A DNA stretch of 64,000 nucleotides from JAEYZM01 sp943372195 (GTDB taxonomy: Bacteria; Bacteroidota; Bacteroidia; Sphingobacteriales; Sphingobacteriaceae). A program made the translations under genes and the position numbers. Below, in pieces: positions 1 through 9,271 of this stretch (position 1 is the stretch's first letter; each line of letters begins with the position of its first letter). The notes beneath the pieces were generated by a model, which saw nothing but the letters and a program-made list of their open reading frames with translations, was not told the DNA's origin and made no database searches. The stretch covers positions 1 through 64,000 of the forward strand of contig CALRXS010000011.1 of assembly GCA_943372195.1 (NCBI GenBank). Reading direction: 5' to 3'.

Positions 1-56
1 TAAATATGAATCATTAATAGAATTGTGTTTAGTTCATTAAATCATCGATAAATATA

Positions 57-88
57 TTGAAAATCAATGAATCTATTTATTACTTTTG
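57..88 (+). promoter_or_regulatory. Candidate Bacteroidota-type promoter for the YfhO-like gene
   Basis: ATTG near 56-59 is followed about 21 bases later by TACTTTTG at 81-88, matching the Bacteroidota -33 TTTG / -7 TAnnTTTG pattern. The start codon lies 22 bases downstream. This is motif matching only. Confidence 0.4.
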
Positions 89-109
89 GATTTAGACATA
101 TAAATAATA

Positions 110-2533
110 ATGGAAAAGCAATCATTTATTCAAAAAAACCAATTTATTATTCTAGCTATTGCCATATTCTTGGCATTAAATTTCATTTACTTTAGTCCGG
201 TATTGGAAGGCAAAACCATTCAACAAGACGACGTAGAGAGTATTAAAGACGGATTTTCAGAAATTCGTGAATACAAAAAAGAAACAGGCAGATATGCACT
301 TTGGAGCAATGCGATGTTTAGTGGTATGCCAACTTACTTGATGTGGTTAGGTTACCCGGCGAACGTAGCAGGACATATATTAGACGCCTATAGTAGAATT
401 TTACCCAACCCTATAGGTACTGTATTTTTATATTTAATAGGCTTTTTCATTTTATTGAGATCAATGGGTATGAATGTTTGGTTGAGCATTTTAGGCTCCA
501 TAGCATTTGCATTCTCTTCTTATAATTTCATTATTATTTCTGCAGGTCATACGAACAAGGCAATAGTAATCGGATTATTTGCGCCAACAATTGCAGGTGT
601 ACTGATGGCCTATCGAGGGAAGTATCTTGCAGGTGGTGTAATTACTGCTTTGGCATTAGCTATGCAGATTAGAGCGAATCACTATCAGATGAGTTATTAT
701 TTATCGATCGCGATTTTAATTTATGTGATTATTGAATTGATCTATTCAATTAAAGAAAAAACAATTTCGAATTATATTAAAGCAAGTGTGGCAATGATTG
801 CTGCAGTAATAATTGCAGTAGGTATAAATCTTACACCTTTAATGTTAATTGAAGAATATTCGCATTATACGATTAGAGGTAAATCAGAATTAACTTTAAG
901 CAAAGACATAAACAAAGACGGCTTGAGTAAAGATTATGCCTTTGAATATTCATATGGAATAAACGAATCATTATCATTTTTAATACCGAATGTTTTAGGC
1001 GGATCGTCAGCAGGGTCTTTAACGAAAGATTCAGAAACGTTTAAATATTTACAAAAAGGCGGAGTACCTAATGCTACTCAAATCATTAAACAATTACCGC
1101 TGTACTGGGGCGAACAAGCATTCACTGCAGGTCCGGTTTACTTCGGAGCCATTGTGATGTTCTTATTTATCTTCGGATTGTTTTTAGTGAAGGGGAAATA
1201 TAAGTGGTGGATTTTTGCATCGTTCTTATTAACCTTGATGTTATCGTGGGGTAAACATTTCGAGAGCTTATCATTCTTGTTCTTTGACTATGTACCGATG
1301 TACAATAAGTTTAGAGCCGTATCATCTATATTAACTGTTACCAGTTTATTGATTCCATTATTAGCTGCATTGGCGATAAAAGAAATGCTCGATGAAAAAG
1401 TTTCGAAAGAAGATACTTTCAAAGCATTGAGAAATTCATTTATTATCACAGGCGGATTAACATTTTTATTAGCAGTAGTGCCGAGTTTGGTAGGTAGTTT
1501 TGTGAATGAGGCGAAAGATCAACAGGTATTCGGACAAGCATATAAACAAATCATCGATTCAATTGCGCAAGATCGTTCGAACATGTTGAGATCAGATGCA
1601 TTTAGATCATTCTTCTTTATTTTCTTAGCTGCAGCATTAATATTTGCTTACATCAAAAACAAAGTGAAAGCAAACATATTAGTGATTGCAATTGCTGCAT
1701 TAATATTAGTAGATATGTGGTCTGTTGATAAGCGTTACCTAAACAATGATAAGTTTGTTAAGAAGAGTAAGAAGGTAGAAGTTGAAGCAGTGCCAGATGC
1801 AATTGATCAACAAATTTTACAAGACAAAGATTTATATTATAGAGTATATAATTTAACTGTAAATCCTTTTACGGATGCTAGCACTTCGAAGTTCCACAAA
1901 TCAATTGGTGGTTACCACGCTGCGAAGATGAAGAGATACCAAGAGTTAATTGAGTATCATATTTCTAAAGGGAACATGTCGGTATTGAATATGTTAAATA
2001 CGAAATATTTAATTGGGCAAGATCAACAAACTGGACAAAAATTAATTCAGTTGAACGAGCAAGCATGTGGAAATGCATGGTATGTTTCTGAAATTAAATA
2101 TGTGGCGAATGCAGATTCAGAAATTACAGCATTGACAAACTTTAATGCAAAAACTACTGCAATTGTTGACGAGCGTTTCAAAGAAAGTTTAACAGGCTTA
2201 AACGTAATCGCTGACTCAAGCGCTAACATCCGCCTAACAAGATATAGTCCTGATACATTAGGCTACGAATCAAACGCATCAGCAGAAGGCTTCGTAGTAT
2301 TCTCAGACATCTATTACGAAAAAGGCTGGAATGCATATGTTGATGGAGAGAAAATGCCGCACGTCAGAGTGAACTACGTATTACGTGGCATGAAAGTACC
2401 AGCAGGCAAACATGCTATCGAATTCAGATTCGAACCTGAGAAATATTATTTAGGAGAGAAGGTTTCGTTGGCATCGTCGGTGGTACTTGTATTGCTGGTG
2501 CTATTGGCGGTATGGAAGCAGTTTAAGAAATAG
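110..2533 (+). CDS. YfhO-like multi-spanning membrane protein
   Basis: An 807-residue integral membrane protein. A first hydrophobic helix at about residues 12-32 is followed by many more membrane segments, including runs near 100-240 and 340-460. A soluble stretch of roughly 200 residues and one last helix just before the basic C-terminus follow. The layout, and the late motif around EKGWNAYVDGE and VPAGKH, match the YfhO family, often linked to glycosylation of envelope polymers. The exact substrate is unknown. It lies immediately before a UDP-GlcNAc epimerase and a polysaccharide cluster, which fits an envelope-glycan role. The start ATG follows an A-rich leader and a candidate promoter at 57-88. 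A shorter relative is encoded at 31564-33555. Confidence 0.8.
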   Translation: MEKQSFIQKNQFIILAIAIFLALNFIYFSPVLEGKTIQQDDVESIKDGFSEIREYKKETGRYALWSNAMFSGMPTYLMWLGYPANVAGHILDAYSRILPNPIGTVFLYLIGFFILLRSMGMNVWLSILGSIAFAFSSYNFIIISAGHTNKAIVIGLFAPTIAGVLMAYRGKYLAGGVITALALAMQIRANHYQMSYYLSIAILIYVIIELIYSIKEKTISNYIKASVAMIAAVIIAVGINLTPLMLIEEYSHYTIRGKSELTLSKDINKDGLSKDYAFEYSYGINESLSFLIPNVLGGSSAGSLTKDSETFKYLQKGGVPNATQIIKQLPLYWGEQAFTAGPVYFGAIVMFLFIFGLFLVKGKYKWWIFASFLLTLMLSWGKHFESLSFLFFDYVPMYNKFRAVSSILTVTSLLIPLLAALAIKEMLDEKVSKEDTFKALRNSFIITGGLTFLLAVVPSLVGSFVNEAKDQQVFGQAYKQIIDSIAQDRSNMLRSDAFRSFFFIFLAAALIFAYIKNKVKANILVIAIAALILVDMWSVDKRYLNNDKFVKKSKKVEVEAVPDAIDQQILQDKDLYYRVYNLTVNPFTDASTSKFHKSIGGYHAAKMKRYQELIEYHISKGNMSVLNMLNTKYLIGQDQQTGQKLIQLNEQACGNAWYVSEIKYVANADSEITALTNFNAKTTAIVDERFKESLTGLNVIADSSANIRLTRYSPDTLGYESNASAEGFVVFSDIYYEKGWNAYVDGEKMPHVRVNYVLRGMKVPAGKHAIEFRFEPEKYYLGEKVSLASSVVLVLLVLLAVWKQFKK

Positions 2534-2537
2534 TAAA

Positions 2538-2624
2538 GGGTACTGAGTATTGGGTACTGAGATTAGCGCTTCGTAATTGACTCTGCTAAATTTTAGCACT
2601 CTCAGTACTCAGTACTCAATACCC
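2538..2624. repeat. Intergenic imperfect inverted repeat of the word GTACTGAG
   Basis: Arms 2538-2562 and 2600-2624 are 25 bases each and match at 22 of 25 positions when inverted; two of the three mismatches would be G-U pairs in RNA. Both arms are built from reiterated GTACTGAG/GTATTGGG words. The element fills the gap between the YfhO-like gene and the epimerase and could act as a transcript-end hairpin, though it lacks a clean T-run. Confidence 0.75.
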
Positions 2625-2660
2625 AATACAATAAAATAGTAGTAAATCTAAAATCACATA

Positions 2661-3746
2661 ATGCTAATAGACATCATCGCGGGCGCACGCCCGAATTTCA
2701 TGAAAATTGCGCCGATTATTGAGGCGATTAAGAATGCTCAAGCTAGAGGTTCTAAATTAGAGTATAGATTAGTGCATACCGGACAACACTACGACGAGAA
2801 AATGAGTGGTGAGTTTTTTAAGCAATTAGGCATACCACAACCAGATGTAAATTTAGAAGTTGGTTCGGGCACACAAGCTGAACAAACCGCTAAGATCATG
2901 GTGAAGTATGAAGCATTGCTTTTAGAAAAACCAGCAGCAATTTGTATAGTAGTAGGTGATGTTACATCAACAATGGCTTGTTCTATTGCAGCGAAAAAAT
3001 TAAATGTTAAAGTTGCACATGTTGAAGGCGGAATTCGTTCTGGCGATATCACTATGCCAGAAGAAGTAAATAGAATTGTTACTGATTCAATCACTGATTA
3101 TTTTTTCACTACTTCAGAAGTAGCAAATCAGAACTTACGCAATTCGGGCTTCTCAGAAGAGAGCATTCATTTTGTTGGCAATACAATGATTGATACTTTA
3201 TTAAAGAACTTACCTAAGTTAAAGCAACCAGAGATTTGGAATACAGCAGGATTAGAAGAGAAGAAATATTTTGTAGTGACTTTACACAGACCATCGAACG
3301 TAGATGATGCTACACAATTAGAAAGTTTAATTAGAGAAATTTCTGCACATACAGAAGATTATAAAATAGTTTTCCCAGTACATCCACGTACTAGAAAAAT
3401 GTTAGATAAAATAGAATTCGATCATAGTAAATTTATTTTATCAGAACCATTAGGCTATTTAGAATTTAATTACCTAGTGAAAAATTCATTTGCTGTCATC
3501 ACAGACTCTGGAGGTATTACAGAAGAGACTACAGTGATGAGCATACCATGCATTACTCTACGAACTAGTACAGAAAGACCAGAAACATGTAGCATTGGAA
3601 CGAACGAATTGATCGGTAATAATGCTGCGGATTTAAAACCTTGGTTAAATAAATTATTTGCGGGTGATTGGAAAAAAGGCGGAATACCTCCATTATGGGA
3701 TGGTAAAACGGCTGAGAGAATTGTAGAGATTTTAGAGAAGCTTTAA
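2661..3746 (+). CDS. wecB: UDP-N-acetylglucosamine 2-epimerase (non-hydrolysing)
   Basis: This cytoplasmic enzyme interconverts UDP-GlcNAc and UDP-ManNAc, giving ManNAc-type precursors for surface polysaccharide. The 361-residue length fits the family. Visible motifs include the N-terminal GARPNFMK (residues 8-15), HTGQHYD (39-45), a central HVEGGIRSGD, TLHRPSNVDD and the late SGGITEE segment of the GT-B-fold nucleotide site. The gene opens the polysaccharide cluster, pointing rightward, and is separated from the leftward flippase gene by a short inverted repeat. The ATG at 2661 is the first in frame and gives the canonical N-terminus. A ManNAc dehydrogenase, a frequent partner, is not present in the window. 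Confidence 0.93.
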   Translation: MLIDIIAGARPNFMKIAPIIEAIKNAQARGSKLEYRLVHTGQHYDEKMSGEFFKQLGIPQPDVNLEVGSGTQAEQTAKIMVKYEALLLEKPAAICIVVGDVTSTMACSIAAKKLNVKVAHVEGGIRSGDITMPEEVNRIVTDSITDYFFTTSEVANQNLRNSGFSEESIHFVGNTMIDTLLKNLPKLKQPEIWNTAGLEEKKYFVVTLHRPSNVDDATQLESLIREISAHTEDYKIVFPVHPRTRKMLDKIEFDHSKFILSEPLGYLEFNYLVKNSFAVITDSGGITEETTVMSIPCITLRTSTERPETCSIGTNELIGNNAADLKPWLNKLFAGDWKKGGIPPLWDGKTAERIVEILEKL

Positions 3747-3752
3747 ATATAT

Positions 3753-3790
3753 AAATCGTTTCTGCAGAAATTATTTTGCAGGAACGATTT
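3753..3790. terminator. Candidate bidirectional terminator between convergent genes
   Basis: AATCGTTTCTGCA and TGCAGGAACGATT form a 13-base inverted repeat with one mismatch and an AT-rich loop. The right arm lies within the 3' end of the flippase gene and is followed by TTTTC. It sits exactly between two convergent genes. Confidence 0.55.
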
Positions 3791-5264
3791 TCTTCAATAA
3801 TACAAGAATCGTATTATTCATTTCTTCGGATGTTTTCGCTATCAAATTGATTGCTGAATAAACGCCTAACACAATTGTTGAACGAACTATCATATCAATG
3901 AAAATATTTTCGAATGATGGTATGATAAGATTCAACAGAAATGCAGCCACTGATATTAACAACAATTGCAAAGTCTTCATACTAAATGGATGCAATCCGG
4001 TTTTTACTTTCACAAAAAAAGTAATACTGCTGGCATAAATAAAAATAGAAATTGCTGTAGCCATACCCACCCCTACTATACCATACATCGGTATAAATAA
4101 ATTATTTAAAAATATAGCAATACCTGCTAATAAGAACATGAAGTAAATTCCATAATAATAGAATTTGGAATTACCCATGATAGCAGAATTCACTCCAGTT
4201 AATAAATCAAAAACTTTACTCAAGCCAATAAATAAGATTACATATTTACCTGCACGAAATGCTTCACCATTCGGCATCATACTAAAAATACTATCTGCAT
4301 TAATCCAGATAGCCAAGAAAATAAATATGCCAATTAATGATTGATTGATAGAAGACTTTTTATAAATCTCATTCACCTTTTCCATATCATTTTTCTTCAT
4401 TGCCTCAGCAACAATAGGTGTGCTAATTTGACTGATAGAACGATAAGGCATTTCAATCACTGTAGCAATAAACAAAGCGGTTGAATAAATAGTAAAACTT
4501 GAAAGATTTATGAGTCCGGATATCATAATATTATCAATCTTATTCACTACCGTTGATCCGATACCTACAATAATAATGAAACCTAAAAACCAAAGTATTT
4601 CTTTTCTGAATTTTTTATCTCTCAATAAAGTACTGTCGTAAGTTAAATTGATACCGAAGAATTTATAGATGTATAAAATGTTTATTAATAAGCCTGTGAA
4701 ATAAGCAATGCACAATGAAAACATCAATTGATCGAAATTCAAAAACTTATAATAAGTCAATATTAATAATACCGATGCTGCTGCTCTTAAATATACATCA
4801 CGAATTAATTTAGGTACCACAATTCTCATTTGTGAAGTGCAGTATTGTTCAGTAATATTTAAGTAAACGTAAATAATTGTAAAAGGAATGAAGTACCAGA
4901 AATAATCAATCACTAATGGTGAATTAGTTTGATAATACTGAACAAACAATGGCTTTATTAAAATGAAAATACTTGAGAAAAGTATAATACCTAAGAGTGG
5001 TGTTATAGTAATCCAGAATTGAAAACCATGATCATTTTTTTCTTTATTTCTGAAATAGGGATAAAATCTATTGACCGCATTAGGCACACCAATTTGTGCA
5101 AAGAAGGCCAAGAAAATTCCCATCTCTGAAACAAATCGTATTAATCCGATTTCTTCTAAAGGCAAACATTTTGGGAACAACCAAACAATATTAAAATACC
5201 CCACTACTATACCAAGGTATTGTACGATGAGTGATTTAAAACTTTGTCGGATGACAACTCCCAT
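3771..5264 (-). CDS. Polysaccharide flippase (Wzx / MATE-like oligosaccharide exporter)
   Basis: A 497-residue polytopic inner-membrane protein with about 14 hydrophobic segments and little soluble sequence. It resembles the polysaccharide biosynthesis/MVF superfamily, whose members flip lipid-linked oligosaccharides to the periplasmic face. The N-terminus (MGVVIRQSFKSLIVQYLG) is typical of Bacteroidota Wzx-like proteins, with an amphipathic helix followed by a first transmembrane segment near residues 12-32. It is the last gene of a leftward group with a TylF-type methyltransferase, a glycosyltransferase and a class I methyltransferase, which supports a role in exporting the glycan those enzymes build. 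Substrate specificity cannot be read from sequence. Confidence 0.85.
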   Translation of the reverse strand: MGVVIRQSFKSLIVQYLGIVVGYFNIVWLFPKCLPLEEIGLIRFVSEMGIFLAFFAQIGVPNAVNRFYPYFRNKEKNDHGFQFWITITPLLGIILFSSIFILIKPLFVQYYQTNSPLVIDYFWYFIPFTIIYVYLNITEQYCTSQMRIVVPKLIRDVYLRAAASVLLILTYYKFLNFDQLMFSLCIAYFTGLLINILYIYKFFGINLTYDSTLLRDKKFRKEILWFLGFIIIVGIGSTVVNKIDNIMISGLINLSSFTIYSTALFIATVIEMPYRSISQISTPIVAEAMKKNDMEKVNEIYKKSSINQSLIGIFIFLAIWINADSIFSMMPNGEAFRAGKYVILFIGLSKVFDLLTGVNSAIMGNSKFYYYGIYFMFLLAGIAIFLNNLFIPMYGIVGVGMATAISIFIYASSITFFVKVKTGLHPFSMKTLQLLLISVAAFLLNLIIPSFENIFIDMIVRSTIVLGVYSAINLIAKTSEEMNNTILVLLKKIVPAK

Positions 5265-5275
5265 TTAAATGCTAA

Positions 5276-6007
5276 TTAAATTTTTACAGCTACACGACCT
5301 GTATAATCGATCCAGTTTAACAAAACTGGAATATTGTTTTCTTGAAAATATTGATCTACTGCTTTACGAGCACCTTGCCAATGTCCGTAGTCATCAATAA
5401 TTAATACACCGCCTTTTACTAAACGAGGATAAAGATGAACTAGTTCATGATACGTCGATTCATACCAATCGGTATCTAATCTTAAAATAGAAATCTTCTC
5501 AGGTATATCATGTGGTATTGTTTCTTCCACTTTACCTTTGATCATGTGAATCTGATTTTTCGGATAAGCGGTACTGCCTATATTTCTTTCGACATCCGGG
5601 TAATCAGCAAAACACTGATTAATACCTTGCCAAGTATCTTCAGCTGTATCACCATGAATAGAAACATCTTCATCTGTGGGTTCTGACATACCTTCGTAAG
5701 TATCGTACATGTATAAATGACGATTGGTGTCTTTATTATTTATCAAACTTAATGCTGCAACCATAGAACTGCCACCACGCCAAACACCACATTCTACTAT
5801 ATCACCTTCAATATTATTTTTAGAAATATAATTTACAGCATTATGCAATGACCAAATACGATCTAATGAAGTCATCGTATAAGGGCGTACCTTTTGGTAG
5901 ATTTCTTGAAACTTTGCATCAGATCTATCTGTTTGAATATCTTTTGGCTTCTTTACAATATCGTATCCGAAGTTCTGCGCTACTGATCTTAATAATTTAT
6001 TAATCAT
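5276..6007 (-). CDS. TylF/MycF-family O-methyltransferase
   Basis: A 243-residue SAM-dependent methyltransferase of the macrocin O-methyltransferase (TylF/MycF) family, which methylates sugar hydroxyls. Visible signatures are IEGDIVECGVWRGGSSM (SAM-binding region, about residues 68-84), YDTYEGMSEPT (about 101-111), LRLDTDWYEST and GGVLIIDDYGHW, which hold the acidic metal and catalytic residues of the family. Its start overlaps the upstream glycosyltransferase stop by four bases, indicating translational coupling. Within the cluster it probably methylates a sugar of the surface glycan; that is inferred from context. Confidence 0.87.
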   Translation of the reverse strand: MINKLLRSVAQNFGYDIVKKPKDIQTDRSDAKFQEIYQKVRPYTMTSLDRIWSLHNAVNYISKNNIEGDIVECGVWRGGSSMVAALSLINNKDTNRHLYMYDTYEGMSEPTDEDVSIHGDTAEDTWQGINQCFADYPDVERNIGSTAYPKNQIHMIKGKVEETIPHDIPEKISILRLDTDWYESTYHELVHLYPRLVKGGVLIIDDYGHWQGARKAVDQYFQENNIPVLLNWIDYTGRVAVKI

Positions 6008-7107
6008 ATACTCTTTAATATATTTCTAAGTGATTCTATTTTATTTTCAATTTTATAATTCTTCTCCATATGCTCACGAGCTGCATTACCCATGCGCTCT
6101 ACAGCATCATTATCATTTAATAAAGTTATTAAATGTTTTGCCATGTTTTCATAATCGCCTTCATTTACTAAATAACCGCTTTGATTATGTATGACTGCTT
6201 CCTTAATACCTGCATGTAATGTACTCACTATTGGCAATCCGCATGATGATGCTTCTAATACAGTATTCGGTGTGCCTTCTGAATCTCCATTCGCCGGACG
6301 TAAAGAATGCTGTACAAATATTTTCGCTTGTGCTAATAGTTCTGAAATTTCTTCAGGCTTTTTCACTCCCCATAATTTCACTTTCTCTTGTAAACCTAAT
6401 TCTTCAATCAAAGATTTACATTCTTCGAATTTCTCTCCACCCCCTACCATCCAGAGTTCAGCATCTTTAATTTCATTTGTTACTACTGCAAAAGATTTGA
6501 TAACTAATTGTGGTGCTTTTTTACCTGTAAATCTACCAACAGATATTATAATGTTTTTATTTTTTGCAGGATGTGTTTGCTTGAACTTTGCAACATCTAC
6601 ACCGTAGGGGTGATTGATCATTTTTGTAGCATCCATACCCAATTGTATCAATTCATTTTTCATGTCTTCTGATACAACAATAATTTTTGCAGCTTTATTC
6701 GATAAGTTTAAATATGCTGATTTATACTTATCAATCGTTTTGTATTCATAAGCATCGAAGCCATGGTAATGTGCGACCAATGGAATGTTTAGTTCAGTAC
6801 ACACATCAATCATATTACTTGCAGTGATACCGTATTCAGCTAATACAATTTCTATTTTATTTTCAATTAGGTATCGCTTTAAATTTTGCTGATAGATTTT
6901 AAAGTAGATGTTTGGAAGATATTTTTTAAAAGCTCCCCTGAGTACGTTTAATGAAAATGGAAAATGGAAAATCGTACTCGAGTTTTGATCTAAATAAGGT
7001 AGCCAACCGTCGGTGATAGTAGCAACCGGATTCAGATACTTTATATGATTATGTATAAAAGTTTCAGAATAGGAATTGGGTTGAGGGTATGCTATCAACA
7101 ATCTCAT
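6004..7107 (-). CDS. Glycosyltransferase family 4 protein
   Basis: A 367-residue GT-B-fold glycosyltransferase. The C-terminal nucleotide-sugar domain is clear: VSVGRFTGKKAPQ, then KLWGVKKPEEI, and the NTVLEASSCGLPIVST segment holding the retaining-enzyme E-x7-E-like acidic region. The N-terminal half has IAYPQPNSYSETFIHNH, characteristic of family members that use a lipid-linked acceptor. It lies between two methyltransferase genes, sharing one base with the upstream gene and four with the downstream one, so the three are probably cotranscribed. Donor and acceptor sugars cannot be predicted. Confidence 0.88.
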   Translation of the reverse strand: MRLLIAYPQPNSYSETFIHNHIKYLNPVATITDGWLPYLDQNSSTIFHFPFSLNVLRGAFKKYLPNIYFKIYQQNLKRYLIENKIEIVLAEYGITASNMIDVCTELNIPLVAHYHGFDAYEYKTIDKYKSAYLNLSNKAAKIIVVSEDMKNELIQLGMDATKMINHPYGVDVAKFKQTHPAKNKNIIISVGRFTGKKAPQLVIKSFAVVTNEIKDAELWMVGGGEKFEECKSLIEELGLQEKVKLWGVKKPEEISELLAQAKIFVQHSLRPANGDSEGTPNTVLEASSCGLPIVSTLHAGIKEAVIHNQSGYLVNEGDYENMAKHLITLLNDNDAVERMGNAAREHMEKNYKIENKIESLRNILKSI

Positions 7108-7817
7108 TATTTCTTACATCTAGCTACTACCAAGAACGTACAAGCATCGGTATTCTTTGTGCTTTGTTTAGTGGTTTTATCAAACAATGAAATAAGTATT
7201 TGCATGATGAATACAAACGGTGGCTTCATGAATTTCGGAATTTTGAAATACATACCATCTTGAAATAATTGCAAGCCCATTGCCGAACGTCCGATGATGC
7301 CTCTGAAATCTACCACTTCAAATCCGTTCATCTCTACCACCTTCTTTAATCCTGCTGATGTCCAGCGCCAGTAATCATACGGGTCAGGATGATACATCCA
7401 ATAACCATGTGTGGTGAGTAATAAAAGTCCGTCGTGTTTCAACACCCTATGCGCCTCTTTTAAATATAAATTCGGATCATCAACGTGTTCGAGTACTTGG
7501 GTCGACAACACAACATTAGCTTTGCTATCATCAAACTGCAATCTTCCGTCGGGGTCGAGTTTTATTTCAATCTGCGGATTATCGCTTAAGTCAGCACCCA
7601 TGTAATTTTTCACTTTTGCTGAGAAGAGTGATCGGTATGGCATGCTCCCACATCCGTAGTCAATTAATACCTCTTCAGATTTCAAATAGTTATCATAAGC
7701 GTAAGCTACCAATTTTTTCAACTCACGTAAATAAAAGTAGCGAGGGTGAAAAATCGACGGACTCGTTCGCTCGATAGCTTCGTTTGAATTATGACGGTAT
7801 TCTTGATTTGACTGCAT
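7107..7817 (-). CDS. Class I SAM-dependent methyltransferase
   Basis: A 236-residue soluble enzyme with a Rossmann-like SAM fold: VLIDYGCGSMPYRSLF (motif I, about residues 50-65), MGADLSDNP, VVLSTQVLEHVDDP (motif II/post II, about 104-117) and LKHDGLLLLTTHG. It resembles methyltransferases found among LPS and capsule genes. It is the first gene of the leftward unit that continues into a glycosyltransferase, a TylF-like methyltransferase and the flippase. The region up to the divergent glycosyltransferase at 7861 is only 43 bases, so both promoters must overlap there. The substrate is unknown. Confidence 0.82.
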   Translation of the reverse strand: MQSNQEYRHNSNEAIERTSPSIFHPRYFYLRELKKLVAYAYDNYLKSEEVLIDYGCGSMPYRSLFSAKVKNYMGADLSDNPQIEIKLDPDGRLQFDDSKANVVLSTQVLEHVDDPNLYLKEAHRVLKHDGLLLLTTHGYWMYHPDPYDYWRWTSAGLKKVVEMNGFEVVDFRGIIGRSAMGLQLFQDGMYFKIPKFMKPPFVFIMQILISLFDKTTKQSTKNTDACTFLVVARCKK

Positions 7818-7860
7818 TTGTTATACTTTATGCCAAAAATAGTATTTTAGCGCAGTATTT

Positions 7861-9057
7861 ATGAAAGTTATCTTTACTTTTCCGGGACTTGCGCATTATT
7901 TAACAGCGCAGTTAAATAAGTTGAGCAGCAAGGGCATCGACGTAGCAGCGATAATACCGCAAGCTAAAAGTGCATCTGTAGGCTCTGGGGTACATACCTC
8001 AACAGATACGAAGGGCTTTAGAGTTATCGAAGGAAAAGAAAAAAAGTCATTCATTGGCAAACCTGTCTTTGAAAATTTAGAAGAGATTTTAGAAGCTGAA
8101 CATCCAGATATATTAGTCATAGGCTGGCCTTATGCACTCGATTTAGTGTTCAACACTTCGTTGAATAATACCATCAAACGATTAGGTATAAAATTAATTT
8201 ACAAAGGCATTCCTTTTAATTTGCCGAAGCGAAATGAGATCATCAAATTTTATCATGCCGGTAAATATTCGGGCGATGAAAGTGCTGAGCAGTTCAAACC
8301 AAGTTTCATGGGACTGATGAAATTTTATGCGATTACAGTTTTACGCGGATTTTATTTACGCAAAGTGGATGCACATGTTTATTACATCAACGAAGCCAAA
8401 GATATAGTAAAATCATATGGTGTAGAGCCTTCGAAAGTTTTTATCACCTACAATTCTCCTGATACCGACTTGCATTTAAAAACCTACAAAGAAATTTTAC
8501 AAGAACCTTTGATGTTGAAGCCAGATGTAAAAAGAATTATTCATGTAGGCAGATTGGTGAAATGGAAGCGAGTAGATTTACTCATTGAAGCGTATCGAAA
8601 ATTAAAATTAATTCATACCGATTTAGAGTTAATCGTAGTAGGTGCAGGTCCGGAATTAGAAAACCTAAAAGCACAAGCGAACAATGATGCATCGATCATT
8701 TTCACTGGTGCTATTTACGATGCAAAAGTTTTGGGCAAATATTTAAAAGAGTCGAGTGTATATGTATTAGCGGGCATGGGCGGCTTATCTATCAACGAAG
8801 CGATGTGCTATGCCAAGCCAATTGTTTGTTCTATTGCGGATGGTACAGAAAAAGAAATTGTGCGCGAAGGCCAAAACGGTTACTTCTTCGAAAACGGGAA
8901 TCTAGATAGTCTCACAGAAAAAATCAATATCATACTCTCAGACCCTGCACTTTGTCAAAGCATGGGCGCGAAATCACTCGAGATTATTGAGAAAGAGGTG
9001 AATTTGGACGTCATAGCGGGTAGGTATGTGGAGGCTTTTGAGTACGTGATGAAATAG
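7861..9057 (+). CDS. Glycosyltransferase, GT4-like
   Basis: A 398-residue GT-B-fold glycosyltransferase. The N-terminal acceptor half starts MKVIFTFPGLAHYLTAQL. The C-terminal donor half shows IIHVGRLVKWKRVDLLIEAY (about residues 224-243), VGAGPELENLKAQ, FTGAIYDAKVLGKYLK and the GGLSINEAMCYAKPIVCS segment with the family's acidic residue. It is a single rightward gene between two leftward genes and ends in a spacer rich in inverted repeats. The ATG at 7861 is directly preceded by GTATTT and little else. Sugar specificity is unknown. Confidence 0.85.
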   Translation: MKVIFTFPGLAHYLTAQLNKLSSKGIDVAAIIPQAKSASVGSGVHTSTDTKGFRVIEGKEKKSFIGKPVFENLEEILEAEHPDILVIGWPYALDLVFNTSLNNTIKRLGIKLIYKGIPFNLPKRNEIIKFYHAGKYSGDESAEQFKPSFMGLMKFYAITVLRGFYLRKVDAHVYYINEAKDIVKSYGVEPSKVFITYNSPDTDLHLKTYKEILQEPLMLKPDVKRIIHVGRLVKWKRVDLLIEAYRKLKLIHTDLELIVVGAGPELENLKAQANNDASIIFTGAIYDAKVLGKYLKESSVYVLAGMGGLSINEAMCYAKPIVCSIADGTEKEIVREGQNGYFFENGNLDSLTEKINIILSDPALCQSMGAKSLEIIEKEVNLDVIAGRYVEAFEYVMK

Positions 9058-9062
9058 TAGTC

Positions 9063-9249
9063 CGTATTCAGTATTCAGTATTCCGATACCTAATTTTTGT
9101 TTTACGACACGATGATTGTTGATTGTTGATTGATTTGCTAAAATTCTAGGCGGGGTGATGGAATCACCCCCTACGGTTACACCTAACATTCATCGTGACA
9201 AATTTCAAAGCTTAGGTATCGGAATACTAAATACGGAATACTGAATACG
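9063..9249. repeat. Nested inverted-repeat spacer between convergent genes
   Basis: The gap between a glycosyltransferase and an acyltransferase is made of nested palindromes. The outer arms (9063-9093 and 9212-9249) are imperfect, built from GTATTCAGTATTCC words. The middle arms are CACGATGA (9108-9115) and TCATCGTG (9190-9197). An inner hairpin, GGGGTGAT-GGA-ATCACCCC, lies at 9152-9170, and TGATTGT-type direct repeats lie at about 9113-9132. Confidence 0.8.
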
Positions 9250-9271
9250 AGGTTCCGTGATTAGGATCAAA

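Noticed and set aside
9061..9271. Remnant of an insertion sequence
   Set aside because: There are inverted repeats but no transposase fragment, and the layers are nested rather than terminal.
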